A model generated the notes under the pieces. The model was not told the origin of the DNA. It searched no databases and saw only the letters and a program-made list of their open reading frames with translations. A DNA stretch of 37,433 bases from Actinomycetota bacterium (GTDB taxonomy: Bacteria; Actinomycetota; Coriobacteriia; Anaerosomatales; UBA912), in contig JAMDCK010000058.1 of assembly GCA_023488435.1 (NCBI GenBank), positions 1 to 37,433 of the forward strand, in the 5' to 3' direction. Below are positions 15,938 through 24,153 of the stretch, one piece after another (position 1 is the first letter of the stretch; every line of letters starts with the position of its first letter). Position numbers and translations under genes: made by a program.

Positions 15938-17281
15938 ATGAACACCACGGCGCTGGCACAGACTGGTAACATGCACCACATGGGTGAATACCTCGCAGAA
16001 GTCCTTCTCATAGCCGGCCTGCTCGGATTGAATGCATATTTCGCAGCCGCCGAGATCGCTCTCATCAGCGCACGCAGGGCGATCCTGCTCAAACGCGCCG
16101 AAGAGGGATCGGCCGGCGCCGTGGCAGCCATTGCGCTTCTCGAGGACCCGTCGCGCCTGCTTGCGACCATCCAGGTGGGAATCACGCTCGTCGGCTTTTT
16201 GGCTTCTGCGACAGCGGCCGTCAATCTTGCGGAGCCGCTCGCCGAGTGGTTACGCGGCTTCGGCATCGGGTGGGTCGACCGTTGGGCTGCAGGATTCTCG
16301 CTGTTCACCATCACGCTTGCAATCTCATACCTGACGCTGGTGCTGGGTGAACTCGCGCCCAAGCGTCTCGGCCTGCAGCGTGCCGAGCCCGTCGCGATTT
16401 TCGTCGCGGCCTCGATAACGGTGCTCGCGCGAATCGCGAGCCCTGTCGTGTGGCTTCTCACGCGATCCACCGACATGGTCTCGCGGATCCTTCGCGTCAA
16501 GCCAGGCCAGGGGCGACCGGGTGTCTCGGAAGAGGAAATCAAGCTCCTGGTGACGGAGCAGGGCACCCTGCTCGACGAAGAGAAACGGATGATCCACGAG
16601 ATCTTCGAGCTCGGCGATACCGTCGTGCGCGAGATCATGGTCCCGCGAGTCGACATGTCGCTCATCGAGGACGACACAACCGTCGGGGAGGCCCTGCCGG
16701 CGTTCCGCAAGTCAGGATTTTCGCGCCTGCCCATCTTCCGAGGCAACCCAGACAGCATCACCGGCGTCGTGCTCCTGAAAGACCTGGTAGAACCCGCTGC
16801 TTCGCAGCGTCTCGAGGAGTCGGTCAGTGCTTTTGCCAGACAGCCGGTGTTCATCCCGGAGACCAAGGGTATCCTCCCGCTACTCTCCGAGATGCGCAGG
16901 ACCCGCAACCACATGGCAATCGTCGTAGATGAGCACGGTGGCACTGCTGGACTCGTTACCATCGAGGATATCGTCGAGGAGATAGTCGGCGAGGTCGCTG
17001 ACGAGTTCGATCCGGATAGCCGGGACGTCTTCGAGCTCGGACCGGGGCGCTGGGTAATCAACGGAAGTCTCTCTGTGGAGTACGCGCGTCAGATGGGGCT
17101 ACCCATCGCCGAGTCCGACGAGTATGAGACCCTGGCAGGCTGGATGCTCGTCAAGCTAGGCCACATCCCGGTGCCGGGTGAAGTCGTCCTCGAAGACGGT
17201 GTGAGTTTCACCGTCCAAGCGATAAGGCGCCGCAGGATCGCCCGGGTGTTGGTACAGACCGCCGAAGGGACCGATAGATGA
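15938..17281 (+). CDS. CNNM/CorC-like membrane protein (DUF21, CBS pair, CorC_HlyC)
   Basis: This protein of the so-called hemolysin C/CNNM family is implicated in magnesium or cobalt transport control. A DUF21 membrane domain with about four hydrophobic segments opens with AEVLLIAGLLGLNAYFAAAEIAL. The characteristic LGELAPKRLGLQ block precedes a cytoplasmic CBS pair (VVREIMVPRVDM through LVTIEDIVEEIVGEVADE), and a C-terminal CorC_HlyC transporter-associated domain follows (WVINGSLSVEYARQMGL onward). Starts at 15878, 15938, 15971 and 15980 are open and none has a good ribosome site; the first membrane helix follows 15980. The gene is divergent from cassette A and its stop overlaps the next start as ATGA (17278-17281). 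Confidence 0.88.
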   Translation: MNTTALAQTGNMHHMGEYLAEVLLIAGLLGLNAYFAAAEIALISARRAILLKRAEEGSAGAVAAIALLEDPSRLLATIQVGITLVGFLASATAAVNLAEPLAEWLRGFGIGWVDRWAAGFSLFTITLAISYLTLVLGELAPKRLGLQRAEPVAIFVAASITVLARIASPVVWLLTRSTDMVSRILRVKPGQGRPGVSEEEIKLLVTEQGTLLDEEKRMIHEIFELGDTVVREIMVPRVDMSLIEDDTTVGEALPAFRKSGFSRLPIFRGNPDSITGVVLLKDLVEPAASQRLEESVSAFARQPVFIPETKGILPLLSEMRRTRNHMAIVVDEHGGTAGLVTIEDIVEEIVGEVADEFDPDSRDVFELGPGRWVINGSLSVEYARQMGLPIAESDEYETLAGWMLVKLGHIPVPGEVVLEDGVSFTVQAIRRRRIARVLVQTAEGTDR

Positions 17282-18075
17282 CTTTCGATGACCCAGCGCC
17301 GGCTTCCGATTACGACCAGTTCGTCGACTGGAACAAGCGACTCGAACGCGAGGCACCTCTCTTCCGCTGGGCGTTCGCCAAGGCCGAGGCGAAGACCGTC
17401 GCCGACGTCGGTGCCGGAAGCGCACGCCACTCGCTGCTCTTCGCAAGTTGGGGCATGAAGGTGATCGCCATCGATCCTGACGATTCGATGCTCGCTCAAG
17501 CTGCGATCAACATCGCAGTCTCCCAGGCGTCGTTTGCTTCGGCCGGAGGGGAAGTCGAGCTTGCCCGAGGGGGTTTCGGCGAGCTGGAGGCCAAGGGGAT
17601 TGGCCCCGTGGACGCTCTTGTGTGCACGGGCAACGCACTACCCCACGTGAACGGTGCGGAAGGCCTGCGCGCCGCCATCGCCGACTTCTTCGGCGTACTG
17701 CGGCCGGGCGGAGTACTCGTGTTGCATCTGCTAAACCACTCTCGGCTGGCGGCTTCGAGGACACGCATCGTCCCGCCAGTCCTTCGCGATACCGAGGAAG
17801 GCACGAAAGTCTTCCTGCGTGTCATCGACTATCCGCCCGACGGCGAGCACATCGACTTCGACTTCGTGACGCTCGTTCGCGACAAGCAAGGAGAGTGGCA
17901 GCTTTCCCGCCGAAGGTCTCCGCACACCTTCATCCCTCACGACGCTCTCGAGTTCGAGCTTCACCACGCCGGATTCACCGAGGTCAGGGTCTTCGGCAAT
18001 CACGAACGCAAGCCCTTAGACGCCGAGAAGGACGAGTCGATCATTGTGACTGCGACCAAGGGAGGCGCATCCTGA
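17278..18075 (+). CDS. Class I SAM-dependent methyltransferase
   Basis: This is a 265-residue Rossmann-fold methyltransferase. Motif I is VADVGAGSARHSLLFA (about 41-56), the acidic residue after the second strand is in KVIAIDPDDSMLAQA, motif IV is DALVCTGNALPHV, and the post-IV strand contains LRPGGVLVLHLLNHS. These are standard for class I enzymes with small-molecule or lipid-like substrates, but the acceptor cannot be named. It is coupled by an ATGA overlap to the CNNM/CorC-like gene and is followed 31 bases later by murJ. Confidence 0.85.
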   Translation: MTFDDPAPASDYDQFVDWNKRLEREAPLFRWAFAKAEAKTVADVGAGSARHSLLFASWGMKVIAIDPDDSMLAQAAINIAVSQASFASAGGEVELARGGFGELEAKGIGPVDALVCTGNALPHVNGAEGLRAAIADFFGVLRPGGVLVLHLLNHSRLAASRTRIVPPVLRDTEEGTKVFLRVIDYPPDGEHIDFDFVTLVRDKQGEWQLSRRRSPHTFIPHDALEFELHHAGFTEVRVFGNHERKPLDAEKDESIIVTATKGGAS

Positions 18076-18106
18076 ACGCGGGAATCGTCAGGCAGAGAGG
18101 CGGCCA

Positions 18107-19681
18107 GTGAAGATCAGTCGTCAGGGTATAGCGCAAGCGACCGTCCTGCTCATCGCAGGCACAGTGCTCTCGCGGATGCTCGGCTATGTGCGCGAAATCG
18201 TCATCGCTTATCAGTACGGGGCGACTGCGTACACCGACGCCTACCTGATCGCATCGATACTCCCCATGGGGATTGCGGGAATGGTGGCCGGGGCGATCAC
18301 TGTCGCTTTCATCCCCGTCTTCACCGAGTACCGGGTCAATGCCGGCGAGGAGGAAGCCTGGCGTATCGCCAGCACAGTGCTCAATCTAGCGATCATCTTC
18401 CTGCTGGTCAGTGCAGTGGTCTATTTGGTCGCAGCACCGTTCCTAGTCCCCTTGTTCGGCCCCGGGTTGGCCCCCGAGACGCAGCAACTCGCAATCAGGC
18501 TGTCGCAGATGCTAACCCCGGCAATCGTCCTCACGGCCCTGACCGGCCTGATAGCAGCGATCCTCAACGCATATCGGCACTTCATGGCACCAGCTTTCGC
18601 TGGGCTGCTCTTCAACTTCGGGATGATCGCCGGTGCATTGCTTCTGGGCGACAGGATGGGCATCGCCGGGCTCGTGGTTGGAGTGGTTGCTGGTGCAGCA
18701 GCCCACCTGATGGTCTTATTGGTCCCACTCTTCGGGCATCGCGGATATTACCGCGCATCCCTGAGCGGACTCAAGCACCCGGCCATCAAGCAAATCGGGA
18801 TGCTGATCCTGCCCTTCATCGTGGGCTCAGCTTCCGGCCAGATAAATCTGCTGGTCGACCGCATGCTCGCCTCCGGTCTCGCCGAGGGCAGCATCGCCTC
18901 CCTGAACTTCGCCACCAGGATCATGTCGCTTCCGGTGGGCATCTTCGCCGGAGCAGTGGCGACGGCCGTTTACCCCTTCCTCTCCGAACAGGCATCCAAG
19001 CAGGACTTTGGTCAGCTGAGGCGCACCTTTTCGGAAGGATTGCGTCTGCTTTGGTTCATCGTCATTCCGATCACCGCTGGACTGCTGGTCCTGAGCGAAC
19101 CCGTTGTCAGGTTACTTTTCGAGCGGGGTGCCTTCGACGCCACTGCTACCCAGATGACGACCGTGGCGCTTTTCTACTACTCGCTGGGCATCGTAGCGCA
19201 CACCGCGAACGTGATGATCGTGCGAGTCTACTTTGCGATGCAAGACACGATAACTCCGATCAAACTCGGCCTGTGGGCCATTGCCTTGAACATCGTCCTC
19301 AACCTGATTCTCGTGCGGTACATGGACCATGCCGGACTGGCGCTGGCGAGCAGCCTCGCGGCGGGACTCAACTTCCTAATGCTCGCCTTCTATCTGCGTC
19401 GCAAGCTCGAACACCTAGATGGTGGACGCATCCTGCGCTCCACAATGAAGGCGATGGCTTCAGCCGTGGCGATGTCGGCTGTGGTGTGGGCAGGGTATGT
19501 CTACAGTCGGCCACTCTTGGACATGACGCAGACGACTGACCAGGCGGCCCAGCTGGCAGGCCTGATGGTATTCGGAGCGGCGGTCTACTTCGGAGTGGCG
19601 GCGCTGCTCAAGACCGAGGAACTGACCAACCTGATCGACAGAGTCAAGGCGAAGCTGTTCCGCCCGAAGCCTCAAGCCTAG
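18107..19681 (+). CDS. murJ: Lipid II flippase MurJ (MviN family)
   Basis: MurJ moves lipid-linked peptidoglycan precursor across the cytoplasmic membrane. The 524-residue protein begins at a GTG behind GAGAGGCGG and has about fourteen hydrophobic segments of the MOP superfamily. Family blocks include TVLSRMLGYVREIVIAYQYGA near the N-terminus, ADAYLI-like YTDAYLIASILP, NAYRHFMAPAFAGLLFNFGMI, and RLLFERGAFDATATQMTT near residue 340, with LGLWAIALNIVLNLIL in the C-terminal half. It is convergent with maf, with 24 bases between the stops. Confidence 0.93.
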   Translation: MKISRQGIAQATVLLIAGTVLSRMLGYVREIVIAYQYGATAYTDAYLIASILPMGIAGMVAGAITVAFIPVFTEYRVNAGEEEAWRIASTVLNLAIIFLLVSAVVYLVAAPFLVPLFGPGLAPETQQLAIRLSQMLTPAIVLTALTGLIAAILNAYRHFMAPAFAGLLFNFGMIAGALLLGDRMGIAGLVVGVVAGAAAHLMVLLVPLFGHRGYYRASLSGLKHPAIKQIGMLILPFIVGSASGQINLLVDRMLASGLAEGSIASLNFATRIMSLPVGIFAGAVATAVYPFLSEQASKQDFGQLRRTFSEGLRLLWFIVIPITAGLLVLSEPVVRLLFERGAFDATATQMTTVALFYYSLGIVAHTANVMIVRVYFAMQDTITPIKLGLWAIALNIVLNLILVRYMDHAGLALASSLAAGLNFLMLAFYLRRKLEHLDGGRILRSTMKAMASAVAMSAVVWAGYVYSRPLLDMTQTTDQAAQLAGLMVFGAAVYFGVAALLKTEELTNLIDRVKAKLFRPKPQA

Positions 19682-19705
19682 GAGACGCAGCTGGGGACTC
19701 CGGGT

Positions 19706-20392
19706 CTACCCGCCAACCACACTGGGTCCGAGCCTACAAGTGCGCCCGAGCGTCGAGTCGCACCTGGCGATGGGGTCGAGCAGTCCGAGGCGCCCACCAC
19801 CGCCAACGTCTGCCGAGAAGACCTCCCTCAGGGCCGAGTACACATGACACAGGGGCAGACCTGCGACGTTCTGGAAACAGTCACCAGGCCCCACTTCGGC
19901 GATCTGGTTCTCGATGTTGTACGCCCCCGCGCATCCGAGATACTCCCCGCTCGCCAGCCAGCGGTTGATGCGTTCGGGGGGCAGCGCTCGCATGCGGACT
20001 TCGCTTACGACCGCGAACCGCACGCTGAAGTCGCTGGCACGATGGCGCATCGCGCACCCGGTCACGACCTGATGGGTGCGGTCTGCAAGCGCCGCCAGCA
20101 TCCGACGAGCATCCGCTTCGTCGGTAGGCTTTCCAAGTAGCTCTCCGTCGAGAACCACGATTGTGTCGAAAGCCATGACCAGGCTGTTGTCAGTGACGGT
20201 AGCACCCGCTGCTTCGAGCTTCTCTAAGGCGAGTGAAATCGCAAGAGCCGGCGAGTCGAGCGCTAGGGGAGAGTCGAGTGATTCCGGCGAATCGGTGGCC
20301 AACACTTGGTAGCGGAGGCCGAGCCAGGCGAGTAGTCGCCTTCGGCGAGGCGAAGCGCTCGCCAAGACTATATTCTCCAGAGAGACTGCCAT
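19706..20392 (-). CDS. maf: Maf-family nucleotide pyrophosphatase
   Basis: Maf proteins hydrolyse non-canonical or regulatory NTPs to NMPs and are linked to septum formation. The signature SASPRRRRLLAWLGL is at residues 13-27, followed by AFDTIVVLDGELLGKPTDEADA (FDTIV in place of the usual ADTIV) and a region TGCAMRH. The conserved loop GCAGAYNIENQIAEV appears near 155-170, then FQNVAGLPL. The subfamily (dTTP/UTP type) is likely from the Arg/Glu pattern but not certain. The C-terminus extends about 30 residues beyond the usual end. Confidence 0.9.
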   Translation of the reverse strand: MAVSLENIVLASASPRRRRLLAWLGLRYQVLATDSPESLDSPLALDSPALAISLALEKLEAAGATVTDNSLVMAFDTIVVLDGELLGKPTDEADARRMLAALADRTHQVVTGCAMRHRASDFSVRFAVVSEVRMRALPPERINRWLASGEYLGCAGAYNIENQIAEVGPGDCFQNVAGLPLCHVYSALREVFSADVGGGGRLGLLDPIARCDSTLGRTCRLGPSVVGG

Positions 20393-20399
20393 GCGCCAA

Positions 20400-20499
20400 A
20401 TGATAGCATTCGTTAAGTCGTCCTCCAGTATAATGAGCAGGCGACGGGCGAACTGGACTTTTCGTCGGGATAGTTCGGCGAGTTAGGAGGCGAGTGCCT
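20400..20499 (+). promoter_or_regulatory. Candidate promoter and strong ribosome site of cassette B
   Basis: The divergent gap between maf and the HEAT gene contains a perfect plus-strand TATAAT at 20429-20434, unusual in GC-rich DNA. No good TTGACA is seen at the proper spacing. AGGAGG at 20485-20490 stands three bases from a GTG at 20494 but nine bases from a GTG at 20500, so 20500 is the better translation start. Confidence 0.5.
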
Positions 20500-22671
20500 G
20501 TGGGCTCCAAGGATAGCCCGAGTGTTCCGGTAGTCATCGAGCGCTTTGTGAAGCAACTCGTGATCACAATGAAGGCTGTTACGCTCTATCCAATCTCCAG
20601 TAGCGTTCCACGCGAAAACGCCGATGAGATCGTAAAGCTACTAGACCAGATATTCAGCAAGCACGCCAACATGAACTTGGTCGTGTCAAAAAAAGGGCTG
20701 ATCTTCGAAGGGCAAGTCGTCTTCGAGGGCAAGTCCGCATTCGAGTCTTTCGCCAAGGAGCTGTACAAGCGCCGCATAGCTGAGGTGCGCTTTCATCCAG
20801 GGACGGCCTCCTCCGATGTGCTCGTCTTCCTTGAGGCACTCAAAGCGATGCCCTCCGACCTGTTCGCGGCTGGCGGAGTTGAGACCAGACTGTGGGACGG
20901 AGGCGTCCACTCCATCACCGTCATCGAAGCCACCACTCTCATCGTTGAGAGTGACATGGCCACAGAGTCTGCGAGCGAAGCAGATTCCGAGGAGTGGCCG
21001 CCAGCCCCTTCACAGGTGGGAGAGATACTGGAGGCTGCCAGCGCCGGAAGGCCAAGGGACCAGAGGATCCTTGTGAGGATCCTCGGCGACAAGCAGGTTA
21101 TAAGCGGCTACTTCACCGAGACCACCGCTGATCGAGGGATCGATCCGGCGGAGGTAGCTCGCAGCCTGAGAATCGAGCAATTAGCGCAGGCAGCGAACGG
21201 CGCAAAGGACTCTGAGCGCACATCCAATCTCAGGAATCTCGCCGAGGCCATCATGGAGTTAAGCGCAGAGGTCCGGTATGCTGCGCTCTCCCATGTGCTA
21301 TTGCCTGGCGTTCGCACCGACGATGCGATTGCCAATCTGGTTAGGCAGATGGACGTTGACGAGTTGTTCCGCGTCCTGACAGAGGGCTCCGATCGTCGTG
21401 CCGCTTCGGCAGCCGGAATCGCTAGGGCCATTCGCAACCTGGTGTACCTTTCCCAAGCTTCTCGCGAGGATATTCTGGGTTCGGCAGGAGCTGCGATGCT
21501 AACAGCCGGTTACTCTCCCGCCGAGACGCAGGCGATACTCGAAGAAGCGGTGCCGACTCGCCTGAAGATCGCAGACAACGGGTCGCAAACCAACGCTGAT
21601 TCTGAGTCGCTCTCAATACTTGAGTTGCTGGAACTCACTCCTAAGATGACAGTCGGAGACTTTATGGACGACTCCGCCGTCACATCTTTGCAGGAGGAGG
21701 CCCTTGCGGGAATCACCGATGGCGACGTGGTCTTCACCATGGCGCTCATAGTCGCCTCGGAGGTTACGGGTGAAGGGTTCTCGTCGATGATGTCACAGCT
21801 CGAAGACAACCTTGAGGTGACGATCGCGCGTGGAGATTACCAAGTCGCTGCAGATGTGGCTTCGATCCTGGGTGGGTTGCTGGCAGACCCCGAGTTTCCC
21901 GCTGAGCGAGTCGCTCGAGTACGCGCTGCCTTCAACCGGCTTGCCGGAATCAAAGAGATGGCCGCCATAGCGATGGCGGTGCGGGTCTACGGAGACGGAA
22001 CCCCCGAACACGACGCCTGCTTACGCCTGCTAGACGCCCTCGGGGATTCTGCAATCCGACCGCTTTTGGAGGCGCTAGCCGATGAGCCGGATCGCGCCGC
22101 CAGGAAGACTCTCGTCGATCTTATTGCGGCGCGGGCTGATTTCGGACTCGACAGCCTCGGAGCTCATGCAGGTGACAGCCGATGGTACTTTGTGCGCAAC
22201 GTCGTCCACATCTTGGGCCGAACCAGGCGAGCTGAGATACTCGGGTATCTGGAGAAGACGCTGCGACATAGTGACCCCAGAGTCAGGCGCGAGACCATCC
22301 GTGCACTATTCGGCGTAAAGACAAAAGCTGCCGAGGAGATGCTTGTAGCATCTCTCAGAGACTCCGATGTTTCCAACGTCCAGTTGGCTGCGCGCTACCT
22401 GGGAATGGCCCATGTCGTGATTGCCGTGCCGGCACTGAAACAAGTCGCTGCGGGCGAGGGCATGGGCAACCGCGAGATGCCTGCGCGGATTGAGGCGATT
22501 GGAGCGTTAGGAGCAATAGGATCGAAAGATGCGGTGCCGCTTCTCGAGGAGTTGCTCGGTCGCCGGAGTTTGCGCGGGGCAGCTCGGTTGCGTGAATTGA
22601 AGGTTGCCGCCGAAGAGGCCCTGATCGCAATCAACAACCAGGATCACCAGCCAGGGAGAGATGCGCAGTGA
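20500..22671 (+). CDS. HEAT-repeat-like protein of cassette B with shared N-terminal module
   Basis: This 723-residue soluble protein is the paralogue of the HEAT protein at 13849-15828. The N-terminal module (10-120) shows TLYPISSSVPREN near 28-40, NLVVSKKGLIFEGQVVFEG near 59-77 and EVRFHPGTASSDVLVFLEAL near 95-114. A long helical middle follows. The C-terminal 250 residues have clear HEAT-like units: IRPLLEALADEPDRAARKTL, HSDPRVRRETIRALFGVKTK, DSDVSNVQLAARYLG and ARIEAIGALGAIGSKDAVPL. The last unit aligns with the end of copy A. It overlaps the following HD-GYP gene as GTGA. No enzyme motif is visible, and a scaffold or regulator role is inference. Confidence 0.82.
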   Translation: MGSKDSPSVPVVIERFVKQLVITMKAVTLYPISSSVPRENADEIVKLLDQIFSKHANMNLVVSKKGLIFEGQVVFEGKSAFESFAKELYKRRIAEVRFHPGTASSDVLVFLEALKAMPSDLFAAGGVETRLWDGGVHSITVIEATTLIVESDMATESASEADSEEWPPAPSQVGEILEAASAGRPRDQRILVRILGDKQVISGYFTETTADRGIDPAEVARSLRIEQLAQAANGAKDSERTSNLRNLAEAIMELSAEVRYAALSHVLLPGVRTDDAIANLVRQMDVDELFRVLTEGSDRRAASAAGIARAIRNLVYLSQASREDILGSAGAAMLTAGYSPAETQAILEEAVPTRLKIADNGSQTNADSESLSILELLELTPKMTVGDFMDDSAVTSLQEEALAGITDGDVVFTMALIVASEVTGEGFSSMMSQLEDNLEVTIARGDYQVAADVASILGGLLADPEFPAERVARVRAAFNRLAGIKEMAAIAMAVRVYGDGTPEHDACLRLLDALGDSAIRPLLEALADEPDRAARKTLVDLIAARADFGLDSLGAHAGDSRWYFVRNVVHILGRTRRAEILGYLEKTLRHSDPRVRRETIRALFGVKTKAAEEMLVASLRDSDVSNVQLAARYLGMAHVVIAVPALKQVAAGEGMGNREMPARIEAIGALGAIGSKDAVPLLEELLGRRSLRGAARLRELKVAAEEALIAINNQDHQPGRDAQ

Positions 22672-24113
22672 CAGAGCAACAAGACACTGACGTTATGGGC
22701 AACGGATCGATTGAACCCGGAGAGATGACTTCTTCGGTAGCGGCCACGCTTTACTCGTTCAATCAAATACAGCGCGTCCGTGATTTGTTGGCTAGGTTCT
22801 ACGGCGCACGAAAGACTGTGCACTTCTATGCCTCGGATCATCCCGCTAGTGAAGCGACTGTGGCCGGGCTTTTCGATGCACTCGACAGATTCTTCCGAGA
22901 AGGCGTGGACGTAGAGATTGCACTATACAAGAGCGAGCTTCACTTCGGTCAGCAGTTCCTTCCAGAAGAAAGCGTCATCTTCGATCAGCTGATCAGAGAC
23001 CTGATGGCACTGGGTGTAGGGAGCATCGTCTTCCGCCGCGGCCTGACCGTGTCCGAACTGACTCGCGGAGTCTCGATCATGGCCACGGATGCACACAGCG
23101 CCGCAATAGCTGGGGGATTGCCCCGCATGCTTTCCGAGGCGCAGGTCACCAACATCTCTGTTGGGACGGTCAAGGCGCTGCGAACCATCGAGAAATCGAA
23201 TCTGACCCCTGAAGATGCCCGTGCTTCCTATGACGACGCGATTGGACTTCTGAGAGAAGTCGATCACCTGATAAGTCGTAATCGTACGGTCAACGGGGCC
23301 ATGGTCAGAGGTTTTGTGCGCTCACTTGTAGACAACGTGGTTTCGAACAGGTACGCGATGCTCGAGCTCGCGGGCCTGAAGAGCTACGACGAGTACACCT
23401 ATTACCATTGTGCGAATGTTGCGATTCTGTCGCTCGCGCTCGGTTCGACTCTCACGCAGGATTCAAGGTTCCTCGTCTCGCTCGGGACGGGTGCGCTACT
23501 CCATGACATCGGGAAGATGTCCATCAGCTTGGATCTACTGAACAAGCCCGGGCCTCTAACCGCCGAGGAGTGGACAGCCATCAAGAACCATCCGGTTGCG
23601 GGCGCGATTCAGGCCGCTTCGATTCCCGGGTTGGACAAAGCCGCGCTGGTGATCATCCTTGAGCATCACCAGCGCTACGATGGTAACGGATATCCCAACG
23701 TGACGAACAGTCGACCACAGCATTTGGCCTCACGCATAGTGGCGGTCGCCGACGCTTTCGACGCCATGACCTCTCGGCGGGCATACAGCTCGGCTCGAAC
23801 CGCCGTCGATGCGATGCAGATCCTTGCGGAAAGTGGCGATGTCGCTCTCGACCCCACATTGACGCGACTATTCACGTTGATTATGGGTATATATCCACCT
23901 AGGTCGGTGGTGCGGCTTTCGGACTCCCGAGTAGGGATTGTCTTGCGTCCGAGCACTCACGACCTGCTCAAACCGGTAGTCAAAGTGATAACGGAGCAGG
24001 ATGGTACAATGGTCGACGGCCACACTGTCGACTTGTCGTCTGAAAGCGGACTTGCAGTCACTGCCGTCCTGGACCCACACGACCTCAACATAGATGTTAG
24101 CGATTATCTCTGA
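22668..24113 (+). CDS. HD-GYP phosphohydrolase, copy B, intact active site
   Basis: This 481-residue cytoplasmic protein is probably a cyclic-di-nucleotide phosphodiesterase. The N-terminal module (35-140) contains VHFYASDHPASEATV and VEIALYKSELHFGQQFL, equivalent to the module in the other three cassette proteins. The HD-GYP domain (about 245-410) has all expected residues: YHCANVAILSLALG, the HD pair in LLHDIGKMSI (about H279-D280), KNHP (308), LEHH (333-334), YDGNGYP (337-343) and VADAFDAMT (D362). A C-terminal beta-rich region of about 80 residues with RSVVRLSDSRVGIVL is shared with copy A. The GTG start overlaps the HEAT stop (GTGA) behind AGGGAG, the same arrangement as in cassette A. 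Confidence 0.9.
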   Translation: MTEQQDTDVMGNGSIEPGEMTSSVAATLYSFNQIQRVRDLLARFYGARKTVHFYASDHPASEATVAGLFDALDRFFREGVDVEIALYKSELHFGQQFLPEESVIFDQLIRDLMALGVGSIVFRRGLTVSELTRGVSIMATDAHSAAIAGGLPRMLSEAQVTNISVGTVKALRTIEKSNLTPEDARASYDDAIGLLREVDHLISRNRTVNGAMVRGFVRSLVDNVVSNRYAMLELAGLKSYDEYTYYHCANVAILSLALGSTLTQDSRFLVSLGTGALLHDIGKMSISLDLLNKPGPLTAEEWTAIKNHPVAGAIQAASIPGLDKAALVIILEHHQRYDGNGYPNVTNSRPQHLASRIVAVADAFDAMTSRRAYSSARTAVDAMQILAESGDVALDPTLTRLFTLIMGIYPPRSVVRLSDSRVGIVLRPSTHDLLKPVVKVITEQDGTMVDGHTVDLSSESGLAVTAVLDPHDLNIDVSDYL

Positions 24114-24153
24114 TATCTTGTTTCCCCAATACCTGTGACAGGAAAGGGTTTTG

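Noticed and set aside
15856-17061. Minus-strand frame of 401 codons opposite the CNNM/CorC-like gene
   Set aside because: Ser/Arg/Thr-rich shadow with no motif; the plus strand has full DUF21 and CBS domains.
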